Below, piece after piece: positions 15,568-23,765 of a stretch of 39,800 nt of DNA. Position 1 is the stretch's first letter, and each line of letters starts with the position of its first letter. The DNA is taken from the NCBI GenBank assembly GCA_030674475.1, contig JAUSCZ010000040.1:1-39800 (forward strand), given 5' to 3'. Origin of the DNA: Candidatus Omnitrophota bacterium (GTDB lineage Bacteria > Omnitrophota > Gorgyraeia > Gygaellales > UBA12090). A model generated the notes under the pieces. That model made no database searches and was not told the origin of the DNA. It worked only from the letters and a program-made list of their open reading frames with translations. The translations under genes were made by a program, and so were the position numbers.

Positions 15568-17277
15568 ATGACTGTTCAAAATAATTTGCAGATAGGCCAG
15601 ATGCTTATAGACGCGGGGATTATGACTTCTGAGGATTTGGAGAGGGGCTTAAAAGAACAGAAGAAATCAGGCAAATTTATTTGCACGACATTAATAGAAA
15701 TGGGTTTGTTGCAGGAAGATACGCTTCTGCCGATTTTAGCCCGGAAGCTGAATATGCCGCTTGTCAAAATAAAGACATTGGATATTAAGGCTGATGTGAT
15801 TTCTAAGGTTCCCGCTAAATTCGCCACTCATTATAAGCTTATACCCATATCGCTTGAAGGCAATGTAATATCCCTGGCGGTTACCGACCCTCTGGATATC
15901 CACACCCTTGATGACTTGAGGCTGTTATTGGGTTTTGAGATTAAGCCGGTCCTGGCCGGAGAAAAGGATATCTTAGAGGCTATTCGCAGGTATTACGGAG
16001 TGGGCGCGGATACCTTAGAACAGATTGTCAGCGAGAAAAGCTCGGAGATAGCCTTATCGGTAAAGGCCGAAAAAACAGAAGATTTAGAGACCATGGCCGA
16101 GGATGCTTCAATTATAAAATTCGTCAACCAGCTGATGACCCAGGCCCTGGCTGAGCGGGCCTCGGATATCCACATAGAGCCTTTTGAGAACGAATTAAGG
16201 GTGCGGATGCGGGTTGACGGAATTATGTATGAAACACCGATTCCTCCCACGATAAAATATTTTCATCAGGCTATTGTGTCGCGGGTAAAGATAATGTCAA
16301 ATCTGAACATTGCCGAGCGCCGTCTGCCGCAGGACGGCAGGATGAGGGTAAGGCTGCAGGACAGCGAGCTTGATTTGCGCGTTTCAATCATTCCGACATC
16401 TTTCGGCGAATCGGTGCATGTGCGGGTGCTTAGCTCGGTATTCTTCCTGGATCTGGAAAAGTTAGGTTTTGCCGATGATGACTTAAAGAAGATAAAACAG
16501 GTAATTAAAAAACCGCACGGAATAATCTTTGTTACCGGGCCTACCGGCGCGGGAAAATCTACCACGCTTTATGCCTCTTTAGCGCAGATTAATTCTACGA
16601 GTATAAAGATAATTACCGTGGAAGATCCGGTGGAATATCAACTGCGCGGCATTATGCAAATTCAGGTGGTGCCCAAGATAGGGCTGACCTTTGCCACCGG
16701 GCTGCGTTCTATTTTGCGCCATGACCCGGATGTGATAATGGTGGGAGAGGTGCGCGATTATGAAACTGCCGAGGTAGCCATACGGGCAAGCTTAACCGGG
16801 CATTTGGTCCTTTCCACTCTGCATACTAATGATGCCGCGGGCGCGATTACCCGTCTTTTAGATATGGGGGTTGAGCCGTTCCTGGTTTCTTCTTCCCTGG
16901 AATGTCTGATTGCTCAGAGGCTGGTGCGTTTGATTTGCCCTAATTGCAAGGCCGCGGCCAAGGCAACCAAAGAAGTCTTGAGGAATTTTAATCTTCCCGG
17001 TGAGAGTGATACTATTGAGGTTTTTAAAGGCAAGGGATGTCCGGCCTGTAAATTCAGCGGTTATAGAGGAAGGACGGGCATTCACGAAGTTATTCTTATG
17101 AATAATACCTTAAGAGAAATGGTTATTGAGAGGGCCTCCAGCCAGCAGATCAAGAAAAAGGCCATAGAGTTTGGCATGCGCACTTTGCGCCAGGACGGCT
17201 GGGACAAGATTTTACAAGGCATAACCACCATTGAAGAGGTAATGCGGGTTACTCAGCAGGAAGAGACTGTAGAATAA
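15568..17277 (+). CDS. gspE: Type II secretion ATPase GspE (PilB/GspE family)
   Basis: A 569-residue AAA-type secretion ATPase. The N-terminal MshEN/GspE_N region covers about 1-150. The linker EDASIIKFVNQLMTQALAE leads to RASDIHIEPFE, then the Walker A GPTGAGKSTT at about 324-333. The Asp box (TVEDPVEY), Walker B (DPDVIMVGEVRD) and His box (HLVLSTLHTNDA) follow. A zinc tetracysteine lies near 457-495 (CPNC and CPAC). It powers pseudopilus assembly from the cytoplasmic side of the inner membrane. AGGAG at about 15555 places the start at ATG 15568. PilB of type IV pili is the alternative, but the gspF-K set after it favours T2SS. Confidence 0.95.
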   Translation: MTVQNNLQIGQMLIDAGIMTSEDLERGLKEQKKSGKFICTTLIEMGLLQEDTLLPILARKLNMPLVKIKTLDIKADVISKVPAKFATHYKLIPISLEGNVISLAVTDPLDIHTLDDLRLLLGFEIKPVLAGEKDILEAIRRYYGVGADTLEQIVSEKSSEIALSVKAEKTEDLETMAEDASIIKFVNQLMTQALAERASDIHIEPFENELRVRMRVDGIMYETPIPPTIKYFHQAIVSRVKIMSNLNIAERRLPQDGRMRVRLQDSELDLRVSIIPTSFGESVHVRVLSSVFFLDLEKLGFADDDLKKIKQVIKKPHGIIFVTGPTGAGKSTTLYASLAQINSTSIKIITVEDPVEYQLRGIMQIQVVPKIGLTFATGLRSILRHDPDVIMVGEVRDYETAEVAIRASLTGHLVLSTLHTNDAAGAITRLLDMGVEPFLVSSSLECLIAQRLVRLICPNCKAAAKATKEVLRNFNLPGESDTIEVFKGKGCPACKFSGYRGRTGIHEVILMNNTLREMVIERASSQQIKKKAIEFGMRTLRQDGWDKILQGITTIEEVMRVTQQEETVE

Positions 17278-17286
17278 TACTGTTCT

Positions 17287-18495
17287 ATGCCAAAATTCAC
17301 CTACAGCGCGAAGAAAGGGCCCCAGGAAAAAGTTTCCGGGGTTATTGAGGCAAAAGGCCGCCTTCAGGCAATAGCGGTTATTGAAGAAAAAGGCCTTTTT
17401 CCGGTAAGTATCGAAGAAATTACCGATGGAAAGTTATCCGGCACGGGAGTTTTTTCCGTAAAACGTATGCGGCTTAAGGAATTGATGGTTTTTACCCGCC
17501 AATTCTCAAATTTGATTGAATCCGGATTAACCATAGCCCACGCCTTAAATATTATTACTAAACAAACCGCCAATCCCGCCTTAAGGAATACCTTTGCCGA
17601 TATCGGAGAAAGAATAAAAGACGGCTCAACCTTTTCCGAGGCCTTAAGCAGTCATCCCGGGCAATTTTCTCAATATTATTGCGCGGTAATCAAGGCCGGA
17701 GAAATAAGCGGTTCGCTGGAAACCGTTTTAGCCCGCCTGGCGGATTTCAGCGAGCAGGAAGAAAGGACGCGCTCCGATATTTTAGCGGCCCTTACTTATC
17801 CGGCCTTAATTGTCAGCGTGGGGTTTATCACCATATACGCCCTGCTGGTATACGCGGTTCCTCAGCTTACCTCAATGTTTGAGGAGGCAGGCGAGGCCTT
17901 GCCTTTTGCCACTCAGCTTTTAATAAACATATCCGGCGCGCTGCGCCACTACTGGTGGCTGTTATTACTTCTTGTCGGAGCAGTTTTTTTCGTAATCAAA
18001 CGCGGCAAGAGCCAAAATGAAAAACTCTTTTGGGATAAGCTTTTACTTAATATCCCCTTAGCCGGGAAGATAATTTTAAAATCAGAAATGGCGCATTTTT
18101 CGCGGATGCTTTCTTTGCTTATGGAATCAGGCGTGTCAATAATTGTCGCTTTAGATGTGGTTAATAATACAGTGGTTAATAATGTCATAAAGTCGGAGAT
18201 TAAGAATATCGTGGCGGACATAAAGGACGGCGCGAGCCTGTCTCAAGCGGTAAAAAAGTCGGTGTATTTTCCGGATTATGTCGTCAGTATCATAAATGTC
18301 GGTGAGGAGGCCGGAACATTGGAGAAGTCTTTAAAGAGAATAGCCGTTTCTTATGAAGAAGAATTAGGCCGTCTTACGCGCGCCTTAACCAGTCTTCTTG
18401 AGCCGGTGATTATATTGGTGATGGGTTTAGTGGTAGGTTTTATTGTAACCGCGATGCTGCTTCCTATCTTCCAGATAAATTTGATAACCAGGTAG
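17287..18495 (+). CDS. gspF: Type II secretion inner-membrane platform protein GspF
   Basis: A 402-residue member of the T2SSF/PilC family: a short N-terminal domain (FTYSAKKGPQEKVSGVIEAKG), then two copies of the GspF domain, each opening with similar helices (FTRQFSNLIESGLTIAHAL near 71 and FSRMLSLLMESGVSIIVAL near 275). Three membrane segments are visible near 170-195, 220-240 and at the C-terminus (EPVIILVMGLVVGFIVTAML). It forms the inner-membrane platform on which GspE drives pseudopilin polymerisation. It starts 9 bases after gspE. Confidence 0.95.
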   Translation: MPKFTYSAKKGPQEKVSGVIEAKGRLQAIAVIEEKGLFPVSIEEITDGKLSGTGVFSVKRMRLKELMVFTRQFSNLIESGLTIAHALNIITKQTANPALRNTFADIGERIKDGSTFSEALSSHPGQFSQYYCAVIKAGEISGSLETVLARLADFSEQEERTRSDILAALTYPALIVSVGFITIYALLVYAVPQLTSMFEEAGEALPFATQLLINISGALRHYWWLLLLLVGAVFFVIKRGKSQNEKLFWDKLLLNIPLAGKIILKSEMAHFSRMLSLLMESGVSIIVALDVVNNTVVNNVIKSEIKNIVADIKDGASLSQAVKKSVYFPDYVVSIINVGEEAGTLEKSLKRIAVSYEEELGRLTRALTSLLEPVIILVMGLVVGFIVTAMLLPIFQINLITR

Positions 18496-18549
18496 ACCAA
18501 GATTAAGGTTAAGAGAGTGGTTTATTATACTAAAGAGGAGGGAGAAAGG

Positions 18550-18963
18550 ATGAGGAAACGAGGCTTTACCCTGATTGAACTGATGTTGGTGGTAGTTATC
18601 ATAGGTATTTTAGCGAGCATGGTTATGCCGAAATTAGTAGGAAAGTCGGAACAGGCAAAAAGATCGGTTTCCCAGGCCGATATCGAAGCCAACATATCTT
18701 CAGCCCTTGAACTATACGAGATAGATAACGGCAAATTTCCCACCACCGAACAGGGATTATCCGCCTTGCGCAGTAAGCCCACCGGAGATCCCGTGCCGAA
18801 AAACTGGAACGGGCCGTATATAAAAAAAGACGCCAAGGATCCCTGGGACAATCCCTATGTGTATAAATCTCCCGGAGAACATAGTACCGATAGTTATGAT
18901 CTTTCCTCCAAAGGCAAAGACGGCATAGAAGGGACCGAGGACGATATTACCAATTGGAAGTAG
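18550..18963 (+). CDS. gspG: Major pseudopilin GspG
   Basis: A 137-residue prepilin-like protein with a five-residue leader (MRKRG) and the cleavage motif G|FTLIE, followed by a hydrophobic helix LMLVVVIIGILASMVMP. The C-terminal part has the GspG signature: GKFPTTEQGLSAL, the stretch with KDPWDNPY, and the terminal calcium-type motif SYDLSSKGKDG. Prepilin peptidase (not in the window) would cut after G5. ATG 18550 was chosen because a strong purine-rich GAGGAGGGAGAAAGG lies directly before it; the GTG at 18517 would give an atypical leader. This leader is short and contains no palindrome, in contrast to gspH, J and K. Confidence 0.95.
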   Translation: MRKRGFTLIELMLVVVIIGILASMVMPKLVGKSEQAKRSVSQADIEANISSALELYEIDNGKFPTTEQGLSALRSKPTGDPVPKNWNGPYIKKDAKDPWDNPYVYKSPGEHSTDSYDLSSKGKDGIEGTEDDITNWK

Positions 18964-18970
18964 GCAGCGC

Positions 18971-19501
18971 ATGACATTTAGTAAAAAAGGGCTTGCCCCG
19001 TTAGAGACTGCCGAAAAATCTGCAAGCAACAAGAGGTCTCTAACGGGGTTTACCCTGATTGAGCTTTTGGTGGTTGTCCTTATTATTTCAATCACCTTAG
19101 GCCTGTCTATGCCTTTATTCCGCAAGACATTTTACAGTATTCAACTTAGCCTTTGCGCGGAAGACATGGTTAGCTATATGCGTTATGTCCGCGAGAGGGC
19201 GGTTGTCGAAAATACGCTGATGAGATTTACTTTAGACGCGAAAGGAAAAGAGTATTGGCTTAGCCGTAAGGATTCCGAGAGCGGTGAGTTTATCCGGGTT
19301 AAGGGCAAATACGGTGGTTATGTTCTTTCGGATGATGTGGAAATAGAAAGTCAGGATAGTATAATTGATTTTTACCCCGACGGCACCGCCAGCAGCGCGG
19401 AAATTATAATGAGCAATCCAAATAAGAAAAGGTTAGTTATTTCCGTAAAACAGAATCAAAGTAATAGTATACAGATAATTGATAATGAAGAAACGGAATA
19501 A
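18971..19501 (+). CDS. gspH: Minor pseudopilin GspH-like, with repeat-derived leader
   Basis: A 176-residue pseudopilin. After the G|FTLIE motif (G26) comes the hydrophobic helix LLVVVLIISITLGLSMP and a GspH-like body (MVSYMRYVRERAVVENTLMRF, then YFDGTA-like FYPDGTASSA). The leader is 26 residues, far longer than the 5-7 of its neighbours, because a 13-bp inverted repeat (18996-19008/19036-19048) is built into it. The right arm codes the SLTGF that forms the cleavage site. It starts 7 bases after gspG and overlaps gspI. GspH and other minor pseudopilins are hard to separate; the order G-H-I-J-K supports H. Confidence 0.82.
   Translation: MTFSKKGLAPLETAEKSASNKRSLTGFTLIELLVVVLIISITLGLSMPLFRKTFYSIQLSLCAEDMVSYMRYVRERAVVENTLMRFTLDAKGKEYWLSRKDSESGEFIRVKGKYGGYVLSDDVEIESQDSIIDFYPDGTASSAEIIMSNPNKKRLVISVKQNQSNSIQIIDNEETE
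18996..19048. repeat. In-frame palindromic repeat in the gspH leader
   Basis: CCCCGTTAGAGAC (18996-19008) and GTCTCTAACGGGG (19036-19048) are perfect 13-bp inverted arms with a 27-base loop. The same arms occur in gspJ (19908-19972) and in the histidine kinase gene (35581-35648), each time read in the same frame as PLE and SL(T/S)GF. Confidence 0.9.
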
Positions 19502-19850
19502 TGGTTTTTTGCTGATTGAGGTTTTAGTCGCGGTGATCCTCCTGGGTTTTAGCGTTATATATCTTTCCCGGGCATTTATGGGCTGTTTAAATACAATGCT
19601 GCAGTTTGCCAATTATACTACGGCATTAATTTTGACCGAAGAAAAGCTTTTTAATCTAGAGATAGTAACTAAAGAAAGCGATATAGCCAGGGAGGGAGTA
19701 TTTTCCGAGAACGCGGATTTCTCTTACCGGCTGGAAGTTTACCGGCTTTCAGAGTTAGAGCTTAATCAAGCGGATTTAGATGTCCAATGGAAAGACGGCC
19801 GAAGATCCGGAGTCGTAAATACGGCCTGCTATTTCGCGGTCAAGAAATGA
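19485..19850 (+). CDS. gspI: Minor pseudopilin GspI
   Basis: A 121-residue pseudopilin with a seven-residue leader MKKRNNG, cleavage motif G|FLLIEV and the helix LVAVILLGFSVIYLSRAF, typical of GspI. ATG 19485 is preferred to the TTG at 19479. It overlaps the end of gspH by 17 bases and its TGA stop overlaps the ATG of gspJ. GspI forms the pseudopilus tip with GspJ and GspK. The body contains LEVYRLSELEL and ends in WKDGRRSGVVNTACYF, resembling the beta-strands of the family. No palindrome is present in its leader. Confidence 0.88.
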   Translation: MKKRNNGFLLIEVLVAVILLGFSVIYLSRAFMGCLNTMLQFANYTTALILTEEKLFNLEIVTKESDIAREGVFSENADFSYRLEVYRLSELELNQADLDVQWKDGRRSGVVNTACYFAVKK

Positions 19851-20575
19851 TTTTCTTAAAAGTTCTAAGACGATTCGCAGGCGCCAAGAGATTTCTTTCG
19901 GGATTTACCCCGTTAGAGATAAAACGCCGAAGACATCTGACGGTTGCCCGCGGCAACCTATCTCTATCGGGGTTTACCCTGATTGAAGCTTTGCTGGCAA
20001 TAGGAGTAGGAGTGCTGGTTTTAACTTCAGCCTATTCCTCTTTACGCGTTGGCTGGTTAAGTTACCGCCGGTTGAATTCCCAGGCGTACATTTATCAGAA
20101 TTTACGTAACGGTTTAAGCATTTTCGCCAAAGATTTAAGGAATTCGTTTCTTTTTGACGCTTCTGATGAACATCCGATAGTTTTTAGCGGTAATTCCAAG
20201 GAAATGTCTTTTGTGTCTTTAGTGGTTTCCAGGAATGAGGAAGGGGAAACTTACGCTGGCGCGGCCAGGGTTTTTTATAAAATAGAAGGTAATAATCTTT
20301 TAAGGGCATATTTAAAAGGCAGGGATATGCTTAATCAATCGTTGAGTCCGGAATATGAGGTGTTTTTGTCTAATATATCGGAGGCCGGGTTTTTATATTC
20401 GGCCTCATCCGACAAGTCTTCTCAGGCGGACCAATTAAATTGGAAAGACAGCTTTGAGGATGAGGCCGCCCTGCCTCAGGCAGTGCGGTTAAAATTAACC
20501 CAGAAAGTGGATGACGCTAAGGATATTATTTCCGCCAAGAGCGTTATTTTAAAAAAATCTTATTCAGATGAATAG
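19847..20575 (+). CDS. gspJ: Minor pseudopilin GspJ with long repeat-derived leader
   Basis: A 242-residue pseudopilin. ATG 19847 overlaps the gspI stop (ATGA), which decides the start. The true cleavage motif appears to be G42|FTLIEALLAIGVGVLVL, so the leader is 42 residues. Upstream, a degenerate copy of the motif (SGFTPLE) marks the left arm of the palindrome at 19908-19972; the right arm codes LSLSGF. The body (about residues 70-235) has the GspJ layout with YQNLRNGLSIFAKDLRNS and a C-terminal PQAVRLKL strand. The leader must be cut by a prepilin peptidase despite its length, or an internal start is used. Confidence 0.88.
   Translation: MIFLKVLRRFAGAKRFLSGFTPLEIKRRRHLTVARGNLSLSGFTLIEALLAIGVGVLVLTSAYSSLRVGWLSYRRLNSQAYIYQNLRNGLSIFAKDLRNSFLFDASDEHPIVFSGNSKEMSFVSLVVSRNEEGETYAGAARVFYKIEGNNLLRAYLKGRDMLNQSLSPEYEVFLSNISEAGFLYSASSDKSSQADQLNWKDSFEDEAALPQAVRLKLTQKVDDAKDIISAKSVILKKSYSDE
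19908..19972. repeat. In-frame palindromic repeat in the gspJ leader
   Basis: CCCCGTTAGAGAT (19908-19920) mirrors ATCTCTATCGGGG (19960-19972) with one mismatch and a 39-base loop. The flanks GGGATTTA (left) and GGGGTTTACCCTGATTGA (right) are also alike in direct orientation, so both ends read as GFT-P/L-L/I-E. Confidence 0.85.
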
Positions 20576-21680
20576 GTTTTCCGATCCCCCGCTCTTTCGG
20601 CGGGGCAGGCTATGCAGGAAAGGTCAAGTGAGACTACCTGAAGGCGCGAGGGGTTCAGTTTTGATCGTCTGTATATGGATTGTAATAATCCTGGTGCTTT
20701 TGGCGTTGAGTATCGGAAGGCGCGTTTCGTTTGAGGCAAGGATTTTGCGTTATCATTTGGATCGCTCCCAGGCTTTTTATATCGCTAAGTCCGGTTTGGA
20801 ACGGATATATTTAGAAAAGGCCAAGGATGAACATAAAGATTATGATAGCTTGAGTGATTCCTGGAGCAATAAACTTAAGGAAGACGGCAGTCCGGAATTT
20901 AAAGATTATGCTTTGGGAAGCGGTAAATTTGAGATACAATATTCATATTATGAGTCTAAGGATAAAGAGCCCAGGAAGCTCTACGGAATGCAAGATGAGC
21001 AGTCCAGGATAAATATAAATATGATTGTTACCGAGAGCAGTGTTAATAATGACCTGAGCGCTGAATTCGTCAGGCTGGTAAGTGATGTATTGGATTACGA
21101 TGAACAGCAGGCTGAAGAATTGGTGGATAAATTTATTGATTGGGTAGACTATGATGACAATAAAATGGAATACGGCAAAGATGACTATTCCGACCTGGCC
21201 ATTTCAGCCAAAAATAAACCCTTGAACAGGCTCGAGGAATTATTAATGATAGAGGGTTTTGATTTGGATATCTTTAATAAGCTGAGTAATTATCTCACGA
21301 TTTACGGCGAGGGAAAGATTAATATAAACACCGCCCCCAAGGAAATTTTGGCGGCTTTGGGGCTAAGCAAAGACCACGCCCAGAATATTATTGACTATCG
21401 TAACGGCCCTGACGCACAGGCGGCTACGGGCGATGATGTGCCGATTCAGGATGTGGTAGAATTACAATCTAAACAGGCGGAAATATTTAAAAGCGGGCCG
21501 CTCTCCAGTGAGGATATTGCTACTATATCCGGCCTTATTACTGCCAGGATTACGGTTACCAGCGATTTTTACCGGGTGAATTCTTCGGCCGTGGTAAATA
21601 ACGTGAAAAGTAAGATTTCAGCGGTGGTAAAGATAGAAGCGGATAAATCCCCCCAGTATGAGTATTGGTATGAAGAGTAA
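20568..21680 (+). CDS. gspK: Minor pseudopilin GspK
   Basis: A 370-residue GspK family protein. After residue G29 the segment SVLIVCIWIVIILVLLALSIGRRV is the GspK transmembrane helix, followed by AFYIAKSGLERIY. The large domain contains the helix-hairpin-helix-like DEQSRININ and GEGKININTAPKEILAALG motifs of the family. It caps the pseudopilus tip. The N-terminal 28 residues are abnormal and include a GC-rich hairpin (20587-20605). The ATG overlaps the gspJ end by 8 bases; the stop region overlaps gspL by 23. Confidence 0.92.
   Translation: MNRFSDPPLFRRGRLCRKGQVRLPEGARGSVLIVCIWIVIILVLLALSIGRRVSFEARILRYHLDRSQAFYIAKSGLERIYLEKAKDEHKDYDSLSDSWSNKLKEDGSPEFKDYALGSGKFEIQYSYYESKDKEPRKLYGMQDEQSRININMIVTESSVNNDLSAEFVRLVSDVLDYDEQQAEELVDKFIDWVDYDDNKMEYGKDDYSDLAISAKNKPLNRLEELLMIEGFDLDIFNKLSNYLTIYGEGKININTAPKEILAALGLSKDHAQNIIDYRNGPDAQAATGDDVPIQDVVELQSKQAEIFKSGPLSSEDIATISGLITARITVTSDFYRVNSSAVVNNVKSKISAVVKIEADKSPQYEYWYEE
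20587..20605. repeat. GC-rich hairpin in the gspK leader region
   Basis: CCCCGC (20587-20592) pairs with GCGGGG (20600-20605) around a TCTTTCG loop. It lies in the extra N-terminal codons before the membrane helix of GspK. This is a different family from the PLE-type repeat in gspH and gspJ. Confidence 0.7.
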
Positions 21681-23091
21681 ATCCAGAATAACAACCTGCC
21701 TGAGCATTACGGATAAGGTGATTAAGCTGGCGCAGTCTTGTTTGGGCCATTTCGCCTGGGAAATTTCCGCGGCGCGGTCAGTGCCTATTCTTGGTAAAAG
21801 TGAAGAAGAGCTCGCCAAGGGCATAAATTTATTATTGAACGCCGCAAAGCAAAAGGATTTAGGTAGATTTATTTTGATGATCCCCAGGCAAATGGCCGCC
21901 CTGCATTACGCCAGGTTTCCCTCTACCCATCCTGAAGAACTTTTTCAAATGGCCCGACTTCAGGCGCCTAAGCAGATTCCTTATGATCCCAAAGAAATAA
22001 TCTTCGGTTATCAGGTCGTGAGAATCAATCCTGACGGCTATTCCGATGTTATTTTGATTATTATACATCAGGATATCGTCAGGAAGTATCTCGCGGCGCT
22101 GGAAAGAAATAAGATAGAGCCGGATGAGGTAACTATTGATTCCCAAGGCATATGCCACTGGCTCCAGCTGCAGCAGGAATTTAAGGCCGATGCCGGGGTT
22201 ATGGTGGTAGACCTGGATTTGGAATACGCGAGGCTGGATATAGTTTTGTCCGGGATATTTATTTATTCCCGGGCATTTCCGTTGAGCCTGGCTTCTCCTG
22301 ACTATAAGACGCGCCTACGTGAAGAAATTAACCGGAGCCTTTCTGCTTACCAGAATGAGACTGCCGGAATAAAACCGAAAAACGCGATTTTTACCGGCGC
22401 CAGCGAATATTTGGAGCATATTGACGAAGATTTTCTGAATAACTTCCCTTTTAAAAGCGTAAAATACCAGCAGAATAAAGCGATACAATTAAAGAATTCA
22501 AGCGCCATTAAGCTTGAGGACTTTCAGAAAATTTCTTTCGCCAGCCTTATGGGCGCGGCCTGTTCGCAAAGAAAACCTTTATTTAATCTTCTTCCGGAAG
22601 ATATTCTGGCCAAAAGAGGCAAGGCGGCATATAAACAGGAAATAAGAAAAGCCGCGGTTTTTCTTATTTTAATCATTTTCACGATTACTTACGCGATGTA
22701 TACGAATATCCAGATGAGGAAGAATGCCGTCTTTCAGTTAAATAAAGAACTGAGCCGCTTATCCGCAGATGTCGGGCGGATTGAAAAAATGGCCAAAAAA
22801 ATTACTTATGTAAACAGCCAGGCAGGACAGTCCAACTCTTGTTTAGATGTTTTTAGTGAAGTGTTTCGCGTCGCCCAGGAAGAGGTGAGCTTAGTTTCAT
22901 TCAGCTATAATAGTAATAAATCCTTAATTTTGAAAGGGCGCGCCAAAAGCCTTTCCGGAGTATTTAATTTTGTGAGTGTTTTGGAGGAATCGCCGATTTT
23001 TAAAGAAGCTCAGCTTAGACATTCGTTTGAGCGCAAGATCCAGGGAGAGAGCCTGGCGGATTTTGATATTATCTGCCAGCTGGAAGAATAG
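21658..23091 (+). CDS. gspL: GspL-like assembly protein (PilM-like plus PilN-like)
   Basis: A 477-residue protein. Residues about 10-320 look like an actin-fold PilM/GspL cytoplasmic domain (KVIKLAQS, the LGRFILMIPRQMAALHY strand, VVDLDLEYARLDIVLSG near 182-198). A single transmembrane helix (AAVFLILIIFTITYAMYT near 330-348) is followed by a PilN-like periplasmic coiled coil and ferredoxin-like part (SLSGVFNFVSVLEESPIFKEAQL). It connects the ATPase to the periplasmic ring. The start is ATG 21658 inside gspK, or ATG 21670. It is followed within 10 bases by gspM. Confidence 0.82.
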   Translation: MSIGMKSKSRITTCLSITDKVIKLAQSCLGHFAWEISAARSVPILGKSEEELAKGINLLLNAAKQKDLGRFILMIPRQMAALHYARFPSTHPEELFQMARLQAPKQIPYDPKEIIFGYQVVRINPDGYSDVILIIIHQDIVRKYLAALERNKIEPDEVTIDSQGICHWLQLQQEFKADAGVMVVDLDLEYARLDIVLSGIFIYSRAFPLSLASPDYKTRLREEINRSLSAYQNETAGIKPKNAIFTGASEYLEHIDEDFLNNFPFKSVKYQQNKAIQLKNSSAIKLEDFQKISFASLMGAACSQRKPLFNLLPEDILAKRGKAAYKQEIRKAAVFLILIIFTITYAMYTNIQMRKNAVFQLNKELSRLSADVGRIEKMAKKITYVNSQAGQSNSCLDVFSEVFRVAQEEVSLVSFSYNSNKSLILKGRAKSLSGVFNFVSVLEESPIFKEAQLRHSFERKIQGESLADFDIICQLEE

Positions 23092-23101
23092 AGTATCAGG
23101 T

Positions 23102-23641
23102 ATGATAAATATAGGGAATTTAAACAAGAGGGAAAAAACAATACTTGTATTCACGGTTTTGATTATCACCGTAAAACTTTTCTTTGATTTGATTTTAACT
23201 CCTTATTTTAGGAATTTAGAAGTCCTGGATAAGGAGATCGCGCATTTAAAAAATAAATTAGTTAAGGCCCGGCGCCTGACGGCAAGAAAGGGCAATATTG
23301 AGAAGGACTTTCAGAATTTAGCTCCGGTTTTAAAAGAAGAAGAGAGTTTATCTAAGCAGCAGCAAGTCGCCCGCATTCTGACGGTGCTTGAGCGCCTGGG
23401 TAATAAATCCGGTATTAATATCAATGATATCAAACCTCGGGCTATCCGGCAAATGGAGTATTACAGTGAATTTTCCGTAGAGCTGAGATTGGAGGCCGGC
23501 TCAAAAGAGATTGCTGATTTTATTTATCAGCTTCAGGAGTCAAAAGAACTTTTGACTATTGATAAATTTGAATTGAGCATCCAATCCGGAGACTCGTCGC
23601 TTCTTTACGGATATTTAGAAATACGCAAGATATTACCTTAA
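23102..23641 (+). CDS. gspM: GspM/PilO-like inner-membrane protein
   Basis: A 179-residue protein with a short cytoplasmic start, one transmembrane helix (TILVFTVLIITVKLFFDLIL near 13-32), a coiled coil to about residue 95 (LEVLDKEIAHLKNKLVKARR), and a small C-terminal ferredoxin-like domain with SVELRLEAGSKEIADFIYQLQ, the PilO/GspM pattern. It pairs with the GspL-like protein in the inner-membrane ring. ATG 23102 gives a normal membrane topology; the earlier in-frame codons overlap gspL and read as basic non-membrane sequence. Confidence 0.8.
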   Translation: MINIGNLNKREKTILVFTVLIITVKLFFDLILTPYFRNLEVLDKEIAHLKNKLVKARRLTARKGNIEKDFQNLAPVLKEEESLSKQQQVARILTVLERLGNKSGININDIKPRAIRQMEYYSEFSVELRLEAGSKEIADFIYQLQESKELLTIDKFELSIQSGDSSLLYGYLEIRKILP

Positions 23642-23672
23642 TTGCCGAACTAAATCAATGCAACTAAACTGC

Positions 23673-23701
23673 TTGACAGATAAGAGGTTATGATATATTC
23701 T
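23673..23701 (+). promoter_or_regulatory. Candidate sigma-70 promoter for gspC-gspD
   Basis: TTGACA (23673-23678), 17 bases, then TATTCT (23696-23701); TATATT at 23694 is an alternative -10 with a 15-base spacer. It lies in the only sizeable gap (124 bp) of the T2SS cluster, so gspC and gspD can be transcribed separately. Confidence 0.55.
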
Positions 23702-23765
23702 ATAACTTAGAATTTCCGCGCGGCTACAATTGAGTTTTAAGGTAAAGGCTTACGCATATTGATTG

